Assembly (NCBI GenBank): GCA_903822525.1
Contig: CAIJPI010000154.1
Coordinates: forward strand, 1-34,523
Direction: 5' to 3'
DNA from: an uncultured Bacteroidales bacterium
GTDB taxonomy: Bacteria; Bacteroidota; Bacteroidia; Bacteroidales; UBA4417
Length of the DNA stretch: 34,523 nucleotides
Shown here: positions 17,017 to 24,722 of the stretch, in pieces
Position numbering within the stretch: position 1 is the first letter of the stretch
How the letters are laid out: the number at the start of each line of letters is the position of its first letter
Position numbers and translations under genes: made by a program
Notes under the pieces: generated by a model
The model's database searches: none
What the model was told of the DNA's origin: nothing
What the model saw: only the letters and a program-made list of their open reading frames with translations

Positions 17017-17040
17017 AAAAATCCCCGCTTGCGACGGGGA
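17017..17040 (-). terminator. GC-rich stem-loop with minus-strand terminator polarity
   Basis: TCCCCG (17022-17027) pairs with CGGGGA (17035-17040) over a 7-nt loop. The flanking AAAAA is on the left, so the hairpin plus U-tract reads as an intrinsic terminator only on the minus strand, where no gene is seen. Right after it, AACC recurs at 17047, 17058 and 17070 (11- and 12-bp spacing). The rest of 17041-17299 is AT-rich leader DNA. Confidence 0.35.
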
Positions 17041-17173
17041 GTTCTGAACCAAATTTTAACCAAATTATTAACCAGAAAATCTTCAAATTTTTTTGATCTT
17101 TCCTTATAGTTTGAAATAAGAAAAGATTATAAATAATTTTATTTACTATCCTGTTAATACTGCAAATTTATAA

Positions 17174-17181
17174 TAAGTTTG
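17174..17181 (+). promoter_or_regulatory. -7 box (TAnnTTTG) for the glucosaminidase gene
   Basis: TAAGTTTG matches the consensus and would give a leader of about 110 bases. No clear -33 element is visible. Confidence 0.4.
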
Positions 17182-17299
17182 TCTATGTTTCATTTTATTA
17201 TTTAAAATAAACAAATTTTCTTCAAACGCCCTTTGCTGTTGAAGAGTAGCTGATAAAAAAAGATAAAGAAAGAATGAATGTAGTAAATTAGCAAATTAA

Positions 17300-18337
17300 A
17301 TGGAATTATTTATGGGAATCCGAAGCGCTTTTATTGCCATTTTTCTGATGATAGCTCATTTATTGTCAGCTCAGCAACTAACCAGCTCCGATTATGCAGG
17401 CTATATTAAGGAATATAAGTCCATAGCAATCAGGGAAATGAAATTGTATAAAATACCTGCCAGTATTACTCTCGCTCAGGGGATGATTGAAAGTGGATGT
17501 GGTAAAAGTGTGCTTGCAGTCGCAACGCATAATCATTTTGGAATAAAATGCCAGAAAGGCTGGACAGGAGAAACCTTCTTTTATGATGATGATAAAGCTC
17601 AGGAATGCTTCAGGAAATATAATAATGTCGAAGATTCCTATCGCGATCACTCTCTATTTCTGACTACCAGGCCCAGGTATTCGGCACTTTTTTCGCTTCC
17701 TATCACCGATTATAAAGGCTGGGCAACGGGCCTGAAAGCGGCCGGCTATGCCACAAATCCTGAGTATGCGGCAATACTTACCCGATTGATCGAAAATAAC
17801 CAGTTGTACCTTTTCGACGATTCCACATTAATAAAAACCCATAAATCCATTGTTCAGGCAGCGGTTGAAAAACCTGCTGTTTCTGCTATACCCGATGCAA
17901 CTGACGGGAAACAAATAATAAAGGAGGGAAGGATTCTTTTTCGTAAAAACTACACCCATCCTGATCCGTCACAGTATGAATATGTCTATACCTCGGAATT
18001 AGGGCGCAAAGTTTACCTGAATTGTGATGTGCCTTTTATATTTGCCATGAAAGGCGACAACTGGATGAGTATTGCAAAGGAATTCGGACTTTTTGGTTTT
18101 CAGGTATATAAACAGAATGACTTGTTGAACTCCGACCCTGTTAAAACAGGTCAGATATTATACCTCGAACCAAAGAAGAAAAAGAATTCAGTCCGAACGT
18201 ACCAGGTTCGGAATGGCGATAGTATGTATTCAATCTCTCAGGAATTGTGCATTAAACTGCCTTATTTGCGAAAATATAATAAGATGAAACCGGGCGATGA
18301 ACCTGAGCCGGGAATTGAATTAAAATTGATGAAATAA
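17300..18337 (+). CDS. Secreted glucosaminidase (GH73) with LysM repeats
   Basis: This is a peptidoglycan hydrolase expected in the periplasm. A signal peptide covers about residues 1-24 (hydrophobic core IAIFLMIAHLLSA, cleavage before QQ). The glucosaminidase domain spans about 30-175, with the likely catalytic Glu64 in LAQGMIESGCGKS and the family stretch NHFGIKCQKGW. Two LysM-like modules at about 243-285 and 293-343 (MKGDNWMSIAKEFGL; VRNGDSMYSISQELC) would bind glycan chains. Overall it resembles FlgJ/mannosyl-glucosaminidase proteins common in Bacteroidota. Starts at 17300 and 17312 both give a signal peptide, and the shorter (MGIRSAF) is equally likely. It stands alone, with long non-coding DNA on both sides. 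Confidence 0.88.
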   Translation: MELFMGIRSAFIAIFLMIAHLLSAQQLTSSDYAGYIKEYKSIAIREMKLYKIPASITLAQGMIESGCGKSVLAVATHNHFGIKCQKGWTGETFFYDDDKAQECFRKYNNVEDSYRDHSLFLTTRPRYSALFSLPITDYKGWATGLKAAGYATNPEYAAILTRLIENNQLYLFDDSTLIKTHKSIVQAAVEKPAVSAIPDATDGKQIIKEGRILFRKNYTHPDPSQYEYVYTSELGRKVYLNCDVPFIFAMKGDNWMSIAKEFGLFGFQVYKQNDLLNSDPVKTGQILYLEPKKKKNSVRTYQVRNGDSMYSISQELCIKLPYLRKYNKMKPGDEPEPGIELKLMK

Positions 18338-18432
18338 GCCCTGGTATGAGGTTTTGAACTTTATTGGATTATGAATGAACGTAATTATTTATGTTCTACT
18401 GCGAATTTAATGGAAATGGTTTTTAAAAGGAT

Positions 18433-18571
18433 GGAAGTCCGAAGTCCGAAGAAAGTATCAATTTGCAATTGGTCCTATTGAAAGTTAACATTTGTACAAA
18501 TGCAATTGATCAACAAATCCCAATTTAATGATAAATGAAGTTTCCAGTTAAACTTCCGACTTCTGGCTTCC
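18433..18571. repeat. Imperfect inverted repeat in the 18,338-18,952 intergenic region
   Basis: The left arm 18433-18451 (GGAAGTCCGAAGTCCGAAG) and the right arm 18553-18571 match in inverted orientation at 16 of 19 positions, about 100 bp apart. The left arm is itself two 7-bp units of GAAGTCC. The 615-bp gap holds this element, then the promoter, riboswitch and terminator of the next gene. The element codes for nothing recognisable. Confidence 0.55.
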
Positions 18572-18654
18572 AACAAAATATTTTTACCCACTAAAATAGC
18601 AGTAGAACCATGATTTAAATATTGGAAGCCTGAGTGTAAAATTCATATGGCATG

Positions 18655-18685
18655 TTGCTGCATAAATAAAATAAGTATACATTTG
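18655..18685 (+). promoter_or_regulatory. Promoter of the riboswitch-TonB receptor unit
   Basis: A TTG at 18655-18657 and TACATTTG at 18678-18685 are separated by 20 bp, a full Bacteroidota promoter. The predicted start near 18692 lies about 30 bases ahead of the FMN aptamer, exactly where it should be. Confidence 0.65.
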
Positions 18686-18721
18686 CACCGGCGATTGTGA
18701 GTTGAATACGAATAAACATCG

Positions 18722-18834
18722 CTTTCTTCAGGGCAGGGTGAAATTCCCGATCGGCGGTACAGTCCGCGACTCCCTAACAAGGATTGAACCGGTTCAGCTC
18801 CGGTACCGACAGTATAGTCTGGATGGAAGAAGAA
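18722..18834 (+). ncRNA. FMN riboswitch (RFN element)
   Basis: The sequence follows the RFN consensus closely: CTTCAGGGCAGGGTGAAATT at 18726, then CCCGATCGGCGGTACAGTCC with GCGA after it, a variable arm at about 18773-18784, the CCGGTACCGACAGTATAGTC block and GGATGGAAGAAG. Closing stem P1 pairs TTCTTC (18724-18729) with GAAGAA (18826-18831). The aptamer senses FMN and normally switches off riboflavin synthesis or uptake genes. Here it lies in the leader of the TonB-dependent receptor gene, 119 bases before its start codon, with a terminator hairpin between. Confidence 0.96.
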
Positions 18835-18900
18835 TAATGATTCATGATGCATGCTGTTCAGGCATGTGTTATAGTGTGTCTTTATTTTTTATTCTCATTG

Positions 18901-18928
18901 GCCTTGAAGAATACTTCAGGGCATTTTT
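18901..18928 (+). terminator. Riboswitch expression platform: intrinsic terminator
   Basis: GCCTTGAAG (18901-18909) pairs over all 9 bases (one G-U) with CTTCAGGGC (18914-18922), closing an AATA loop, and is followed by ATTTTTG. It lies between the FMN aptamer and the receptor ATG, so FMN binding most likely causes premature termination. The right arm equals the aptamer 5' strand at 18726-18734, so the left arm could pair with either. Confidence 0.85.
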
Positions 18929-18952
18929 GTATTACTAACTTTATTAATACGG

Positions 18953-21541
18953 ATGATGAATAAAATAATAATTCTGCTGCAGGTAAGCGTATTGATAATT
19001 CTTTTCTCAGGCAAGCTTCTGGGGCAGGAACTCAGAGTAAAAGGTATAGTGGCCGACCGGGCAACAAATGAAACAATTCCGGGTGTTACTGTAAAGGTTG
19101 AAGGAATGGCTTCAGGAACGGTTACAGGAAACGAGGGTGCATTTGAATTAAGCGTAAACGTTGAAAGCGTAAATATTCAATTCTCACATATCTCATATAA
19201 CCCTATCAAATTAAAGGTATTAAAGAAATCCGGGTCTGTAATTGATATGGGTGTAATCGCCCTCGATTCCAGGGCTGTTGATCTCGACGAAATAAAAATC
19301 ATTTCTTCATTCGTAACCGACCGTAATACTCCTGTAGCTGTGTCAACAATACGGGCACATACCATCGAACAGAAAACGGGCAACCAGGATTATCCCGAAC
19401 TTCTTAAAATGACACCCGGTATCTATGCAACCAAAGAAGGAGGCGGTAGTGGTGACGACAGGCTGACATTGAGGGGATTCCAGCAGGAAAATGTTTCACT
19501 TCTGCTCAATGGGGTTCCGGTAAGCAGCATGGAAAACGGGCTTGTTTACTGGTCAAATTGGGCCGGCCTCAGTGATGCTACCGAAGCAATACAGGTCCAG
19601 CGCGGACTTGGGGCATCACGTGTAGCAATGAATTCGGTTGGGGGTACCATCAATATAATTACAAAGTCCACATCAGCAACTGCTGGCGGAGCAATACGCT
19701 ACAGTCTTTCCGACTATGGTAACAGTAAGACAATTGTAAGTTTTTCAACAGGTAAAATGAAGAACGGAACTTCACTTACATTCCTGGGTTCGCGCACTGC
19801 CGGACCGGGTTTTGTTGATGCCACGTATGTAAATGGCTGGGCATATTTTTTAAGTCTGAGTCGCGAATTTGGCAAAAAACAACGCCTGGTATTTACTGCT
19901 ATGGGATCACCCGAAAAACATGGGCAGCGTAACTATGGTATGAGCCAGGCCGATTTTGAAAAATTCGGGCTAAAGTATAACCGGAACTGGGGGACTTATA
20001 ATGGTGAAATTCTTAGCCTTTCGGAGAATTTTTACCACAAACCTCAGATAAGCCTGAATCACTATTGGAATATCTCGCCCAAGGCATTGCTGGCAACTTC
20101 GGCTTATGTTTCATTTGGGAAAGGCGGAGGCCGGTACACAGAGGTATTTAACTATGGTAAGCCAACATGGGATTACAGGCGAAACAATCAGATTGATTTT
20201 GACCAGGTGTTTCTGACTAATTCAGGCAATGCCGAATCAGCAGCACTTGCTGACGGATCGATGGTACAAGGATTTTCAAAGAATATACTTACCAATTACA
20301 GGGCCGACCATTACTGGACCGGTTTGATAAGTTCGCTCACAATCGATGTAAATGAAAATGTAAAAATTACTGCAGGTATGCATGCCCGCAAATTCCGCTC
20401 GCACTTATATGAGGAAGTAAGTAACCTTATGGGTGGAAATTTTTGGGTGGAACAATACGCCTGGTCGCTGGCAGGTGTAAGCGGGCGTAACCAGATTAAA
20501 AGGAAGGGCGATAAAATAAATGTCGATAACTATTCCATGATCAGTTATGGGAATCTTTTCGGGCAGGCTGAATATAAAAAGGGCAGATACCTTGCTTTTC
20601 TGGCAGCTACTGTTTCGGGAACGCATTACAGGCGCGAAGACCCTTACAATTACATTCAAAACCCACTTAGTGAACCTGTTGCCAAAGTTGGTTTTGATAT
20701 AAAAGCAGGTGAAGGATATAAAATAGGGAGATTTGGCAATGTATATGCAAACGCAGGATTCTATTCGCGCGAACCATACTATAAATTTGTATTTGTTAAT
20801 TTTTCAAATACAGTCGCCCGCGATCTTCGTAATGAGAAGATTACTTCTGTGGAAGCAGGGTATACATTTGATAACAACAAAATCTCCGCCCGAATAAACC
20901 TTTACTATACATTCTGGAAGGATAAGTCTGTTTTGTCGCGCGAAAATATTCAACTTGCTGATAGTACCCTGACACGTTCACTTGTAAGAGGTTTAAATGC
21001 ATTGCACCAGGGTATGGAAGCAGAGTTAAGCTATAAAGTACTTCAAAATCTGACTTTGTCTGCTACTGCGTCACTTGGCAGCTGGATATGGCAGAACGAC
21101 GTTTCAGCGACTTTATACAATGATAACCAGGTGTTGGCCGACAGCATGCAGGTATACGCCAAAGGACTGTTTGTGGGCGATGCTCCTCAAACCCAGCTTG
21201 GACTATCGGCTGAATACAACACCAGCGATGGGTTCCGGTTTTCGGCCGATTGGGTGTTTTATGACCGATTGTATGCCAGTTTCGATCCGGTGAACCGGAA
21301 CAATGCCGCCGACCGTATGCAGCCCTACCGTATTCATTCGTATTCCATGCTCGATTTTTATGCTGCTTATAATTTGCTGATAAAACAATTCCCTGTTTCA
21401 TTTCAGCTGAGTTGTCAGAATGTGTTTAATAAAGAAACCATTATACGGGGTGACGATGGCGCAGGTCACAATCTTGATTCTTTCACCGGATTTTGGTCAC
21501 TGGGCAGAACCTATAATATTTCAGCAAAAATTAGTTTTTAA
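18953..21541 (+). CDS. TonB-dependent outer membrane receptor, probable flavin importer
   Basis: The 862-residue precursor has a signal peptide (about 1-24, ending LLGQ), a CarboxypepD_reg-like domain (about 27-110, VKGIVADRATNETIPGVTVK), a plug domain (about 120-240, including LTLRGFQQENVSLLLNGVPV and GGTINIITKS) and a 22-strand-type barrel ending in the terminal Phe of NISAKISF. Such receptors import scarce ligands across the outer membrane with TonB energy. Its leader carries an FMN riboswitch, so the ligand is probably riboflavin, FMN or a flavin precursor. That is inferred from regulation only. No SusD partner, inner-membrane flavin transporter or rib gene lies next to it. The start is the first of two consecutive ATGs. 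Confidence 0.9.
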   Translation: MMNKIIILLQVSVLIILFSGKLLGQELRVKGIVADRATNETIPGVTVKVEGMASGTVTGNEGAFELSVNVESVNIQFSHISYNPIKLKVLKKSGSVIDMGVIALDSRAVDLDEIKIISSFVTDRNTPVAVSTIRAHTIEQKTGNQDYPELLKMTPGIYATKEGGGSGDDRLTLRGFQQENVSLLLNGVPVSSMENGLVYWSNWAGLSDATEAIQVQRGLGASRVAMNSVGGTINIITKSTSATAGGAIRYSLSDYGNSKTIVSFSTGKMKNGTSLTFLGSRTAGPGFVDATYVNGWAYFLSLSREFGKKQRLVFTAMGSPEKHGQRNYGMSQADFEKFGLKYNRNWGTYNGEILSLSENFYHKPQISLNHYWNISPKALLATSAYVSFGKGGGRYTEVFNYGKPTWDYRRNNQIDFDQVFLTNSGNAESAALADGSMVQGFSKNILTNYRADHYWTGLISSLTIDVNENVKITAGMHARKFRSHLYEEVSNLMGGNFWVEQYAWSLAGVSGRNQIKRKGDKINVDNYSMISYGNLFGQAEYKKGRYLAFLAATVSGTHYRREDPYNYIQNPLSEPVAKVGFDIKAGEGYKIGRFGNVYANAGFYSREPYYKFVFVNFSNTVARDLRNEKITSVEAGYTFDNNKISARINLYYTFWKDKSVLSRENIQLADSTLTRSLVRGLNALHQGMEAELSYKVLQNLTLSATASLGSWIWQNDVSATLYNDNQVLADSMQVYAKGLFVGDAPQTQLGLSAEYNTSDGFRFSADWVFYDRLYASFDPVNRNNAADRMQPYRIHSYSMLDFYAAYNLLIKQFPVSFQLSCQNVFNKETIIRGDDGAGHNLDSFTGFWSLGRTYNISAKISF

Positions 21542-21882
21542 TTAGTTTTTAACCTGTTTTTTACCGTTTTTTTTCCTGCAGAAAAATAATTTATTTTCTT
21601 TGCGGTCATGCCTTTCCGTTTTGCTGAATTCCTTATAAATCAAGTAATGCAGAAATGAGTACTCAATTACTTAAATGGTTTTATAATCTATGATTTATTA
21701 ATATAATTCGTATCTTATCTTAAGGTTATTAGCCTAAAGTGCTGGTAAAGAGTGGCGGAAAGTTATTGCATTTCTTATTTATAAACATTATAAATTACTG
21801 TATTTTGTTGTATTAAATGTCGAAATATCGAATTATGTATATATATTTACATTTAGATGAACAAACTAAAACCGACCGCTTT
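21542..21882 (+). other. Leader/promoter region of the hydrogenase operon
   Basis: This AT-rich gap of 341 bp must hold the hydrogenase promoter, but no exact TAnnTTTG is present. The best near matches are TTTCTTTG (about 21596-21603) and TACATTTA near 21848. A 16-codon ORF (21608-21658, MPFRFAEFLINQVMQK) follows the first. I see no terminator hairpin for the receptor gene, only T-rich runs. Confidence 0.3.
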
Positions 21883-22995
21883 ATGAAAAATAAGCAACCG
21901 TCATTTTACGAGGAAGTCAAAGAGGGTGGAATATCCCGTAAGGATTTCCTTAAGTTTTGCACAACAATGGCAGCCTTGCTGGGATTAGAGTCCAGTGGCA
22001 TTGGCCAGATTGTTAAGGCACTTGATTCCAAACCCCGGCTTCCGGTAATTTGGTTTCATTTTCAGGAGTGTACATGCTGCAGCGAGTCTTTTATTAGGGC
22101 TTCGCACCCAATTGTAGCCAGCATTGTCCTGGACAAAATCTCACTCGACTATCAGGAAACTCTGATGGCTGCGTCAGGATATCAGGCTGAAGAAGCTTAT
22201 AAGGCTGTTATGGCCAAGTATCCGGGTGAGTATATAGTAATGGTAGAAGGTTCAATTCCTACCGAAAACGAAGCATACTGCTGCATCGGAGGCAAAAGTG
22301 CACTTCAGATACTGCAGGAAGCTGCTAAAAATGCAAAAGCGGTTGTTGCCTGGGGTAACTGTGCTTCAGCTGGCTGTGTTCAGGCGGCAAGTCCCAATCC
22401 TACGGGTGCGCAACCTGTACATAAAGTTATAAGTGGCAAACCGATTATTAACGTTCAGGGCTGCCCGCCTATTGCTGATGTAATGGCTGGTGTTGTTGTT
22501 CATTTGCTTACATTCGACAGAATCCCACAACTTGATGAACTTGGAAGGCCAAAAGCATTTTATTCGCGTCGGGTTCATGATACCTGTTACCGCCGTGCTA
22601 ATTTTGATGCCGGTCTGTTCGTTGAATCATTCGACGACGAAGGAGCAAAACGAGGATACTGCCTCTATAAAATGGGTTGTAAAGGTCCGGTTACCTATAA
22701 CTCATGTGGTATAATTAAATGGAATGACGGAGTCAGTTATCCGATTCAATCAGGCCACCCCTGTATCGGATGTTCCGAAGCCGGGTTCTGGGATAATGGT
22801 CCATTCTATCAGCATCTGCCAAGTATTGCAGGCTTTGGAATAGAAACTACGGCTGATAAAATCGGTGTTGGTCTTGGTGTTGCTACGGCAGTTGGCGTTG
22901 CAGGCCATGCCATAGTTACCAATATACGCAAACATCGTGAAATAACTAATGCTCCTGCTGCAGGTTCCGAAATTGAAACTCCTAAAGAATCATAG
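21883..22995 (+). CDS. hyaA: [NiFe]-hydrogenase small subunit, O2-tolerant (HyaA/HoxK) type
   Basis: This small subunit carries three Fe-S clusters that pass electrons from the NiFe site to the membrane cytochrome. With the start at 21883 (MKNKQPSFYEE, aligned to E. coli HyaA) it has 370 residues; the in-frame ATG at 21817 adds 22 residues without family support. Proximal cluster: Cys63, Cys65, Cys66 (ECTCCSES), Cys160, Cys165 (NCASAGC) and Cys194, the six-Cys pattern of the [4Fe-3S] cluster of O2-tolerant enzymes. Distal cluster: His232, Cys235, Cys260, Cys266. Medial [3Fe-4S]: Cys275, Cys294, Cys297. A membrane anchor spans about 326-347. The export signal reads SRKDFLK rather than SRRxFLK. 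hyaB follows after 2 bp. Confidence 0.95.
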   Translation: MKNKQPSFYEEVKEGGISRKDFLKFCTTMAALLGLESSGIGQIVKALDSKPRLPVIWFHFQECTCCSESFIRASHPIVASIVLDKISLDYQETLMAASGYQAEEAYKAVMAKYPGEYIVMVEGSIPTENEAYCCIGGKSALQILQEAAKNAKAVVAWGNCASAGCVQAASPNPTGAQPVHKVISGKPIINVQGCPPIADVMAGVVVHLLTFDRIPQLDELGRPKAFYSRRVHDTCYRRANFDAGLFVESFDDEGAKRGYCLYKMGCKGPVTYNSCGIIKWNDGVSYPIQSGHPCIGCSEAGFWDNGPFYQHLPSIAGFGIETTADKIGVGLGVATAVGVAGHAIVTNIRKHREITNAPAAGSEIETPKES

Positions 22996-22997
22996 TC

Positions 22998-24719
22998 ATG
23001 GCTGAAAGAATCGTAATAGATCCCATCACCCGAATTGAGGGTCACCTAAGGGTTGAAATCGAAGTAAAAGACGGAATAATAACGGATGCCTACAGTGCCG
23101 GAACCATGGTGCGAGGCATTGAAACTATTTTGAAAGGCCGCGACCCACGCGATGCATGGGCATTTGTTGGCCGTGTATGCGGTGTTTGTACTTCAACACA
23201 CTCGCTTACCTCAGTCAGAACAGTCGAAAATGCATTAGGTATTACAGTTCCTCCTAATGCTGAACTCATTCGCAACCTGATGGCGAACGCATTGTATATT
23301 CAGGATCATGTTGTGCATTTTTATGTTTTGCATGCACTCGACTGGGTAGATGTGGTTTCAGCTTTGAAAGCTGATCCCGCCGAGGCTTCAAGGATAGCTC
23401 AAAGCATTTCGTCCTGGCCCAAAAGCTCTGTTGGCTATTTTACCGACGTTCAGAAGAAATTTAAGAATTTTGTCGACAGCGGCCAGCTAGGCATTTTTGC
23501 AAACGGTTACTGGGGGCATTCAGCATATAAGCTTCCTGCTGAAATTAACCTTATAGCAGTTGCTCATTACCTTGAAGCTCTCGAATGGCAAAAAGAAATC
23601 GTTAAGGTTCATACCATTTTTGGAGGAAAAAATCCTCATCCGAACTATCTGGTAGGCGGTGTTCCTTGTTCCATCAATATTGAAGAAGCAAATGCAGTAA
23701 ATGCAGAGCGTCTGGCCATGGTTGGTAAACTTTTCGAAGATGCAAAAACTTTTGTCGATCAGGTTTATATTCCTGATTTACTTGCAATTGCATCATTTTA
23801 TAAAAGCGATTGGGGTGCAATTGGCGGAGGGCTAAGCAATTATATGTCATTTGGCGATTTCCCAACCAATGGATACAATAATCCGGATAGCTTTAAAATA
23901 CCTCGCGGTGTTATTTTAAATCGTGACCTGAGCAAAATCCATGAGATAAAAGCGGACGATCCTACTCAGATCCAGGAATATGTAAACAATTCATGGTACG
24001 ATTATTCGAAAGGGGATAAAGCCGGCTTGCATCCATGGGAAGGTGAAACCAAGCTGAACTATACCGGACCAAAGCCTCCATATGAGCAGCTCGATGTTAC
24101 GCAAAAGTACAGCTGGGTTAAGACCCCGAGATGGAAAGGATACCCTATGGAAGTAGGTCCTCTGTCGAGGATGTTAGTCGGGTATGCTTCGGGTAAAGCC
24201 GAATATAAGGAAGTTATCGACAGCACGCTGAAAGCACTTGATGTGCCTGTTGCAGCATTGTTTTCAACACTTGGGCGTACTGCAGCCAGAGGGCTTGAAA
24301 CTAAGCTTACCTGCGACTGGGCACTGGAATTCTTCCAGCAACTTCTGACCAATATAAAAAATGGCGACTCCCGCACTATGAACAACGATAAATGGGAACC
24401 TGAATCATGGCCAAAGTCCGCAAAAGGCATTGGAATGGTTGAAGCTCCTCGTGGAGCCTTGTCACACTTTATTGTAATCGAAGACAAAAAAATCGAAAAT
24501 TACCAATTGGTAGTTCCAACTACATGGAACGCATCTCCCCGCGATCCTGAAGGCAAACGCTCAGCTTATGAAGAATCACTAATCGGGACACCGGTTGCCG
24601 ACCCGAAAGTGCCACTTGAAGTTCTGCGCACCATTCACTCCTTCGACCCTTGCCTGGCTTGTGCTGTGCATGTGTATGATGAAAACGGAAGTACCTTACA
24701 TGATCTAAAAACCTATTAA
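22998..24719 (+). CDS. hyaB: [NiFe]-hydrogenase large subunit
   Basis: This is the catalytic subunit of the uptake hydrogenase, which oxidises H2 on the periplasmic side. It has 573 residues. The Ni-Fe(CN)2CO ligands are Cys61 and Cys64 (GRVCGVCTSTH) and Cys552 and Cys555 (DPCLACAVH). RIEGHLRVE near the N-terminus is the conserved Glu/His region. The 15-residue tail after His558 (beginning VYDENGS) is the peptide removed by the HyaD-type protease after nickel insertion, and that protease is encoded downstream. hyaC starts 3 bp after the stop, so hyaA-hyaB-hyaC are tightly linked. The subunit has no signal peptide and should be exported with the small subunit. Confidence 0.97.
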   Translation: MAERIVIDPITRIEGHLRVEIEVKDGIITDAYSAGTMVRGIETILKGRDPRDAWAFVGRVCGVCTSTHSLTSVRTVENALGITVPPNAELIRNLMANALYIQDHVVHFYVLHALDWVDVVSALKADPAEASRIAQSISSWPKSSVGYFTDVQKKFKNFVDSGQLGIFANGYWGHSAYKLPAEINLIAVAHYLEALEWQKEIVKVHTIFGGKNPHPNYLVGGVPCSINIEEANAVNAERLAMVGKLFEDAKTFVDQVYIPDLLAIASFYKSDWGAIGGGLSNYMSFGDFPTNGYNNPDSFKIPRGVILNRDLSKIHEIKADDPTQIQEYVNNSWYDYSKGDKAGLHPWEGETKLNYTGPKPPYEQLDVTQKYSWVKTPRWKGYPMEVGPLSRMLVGYASGKAEYKEVIDSTLKALDVPVAALFSTLGRTAARGLETKLTCDWALEFFQQLLTNIKNGDSRTMNNDKWEPESWPKSAKGIGMVEAPRGALSHFIVIEDKKIENYQLVVPTTWNASPRDPEGKRSAYEESLIGTPVADPKVPLEVLRTIHSFDPCLACAVHVYDENGSTLHDLKTY

Positions 24720-24722
24720 GCC

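Noticed and set aside
18643-18938. Short ORFs on both strands across the FMN riboswitch
   Set aside because: They overlap a clearly structured RNA element and show no protein-like pattern.
21750-21770. Possible sigma-54 promoter (TGGC ... TTGCA) before hyaA
   Set aside because: The GG to GC distance is 12 bp (or 9 with the alternative GG) instead of the required 10, so it does not fit.
21817-21882. Upstream in-frame start for hyaA
   Set aside because: It would add 22 residues (including MYIYLHLDEQ) ahead of a normal N-terminus. Family alignment supports 21883.
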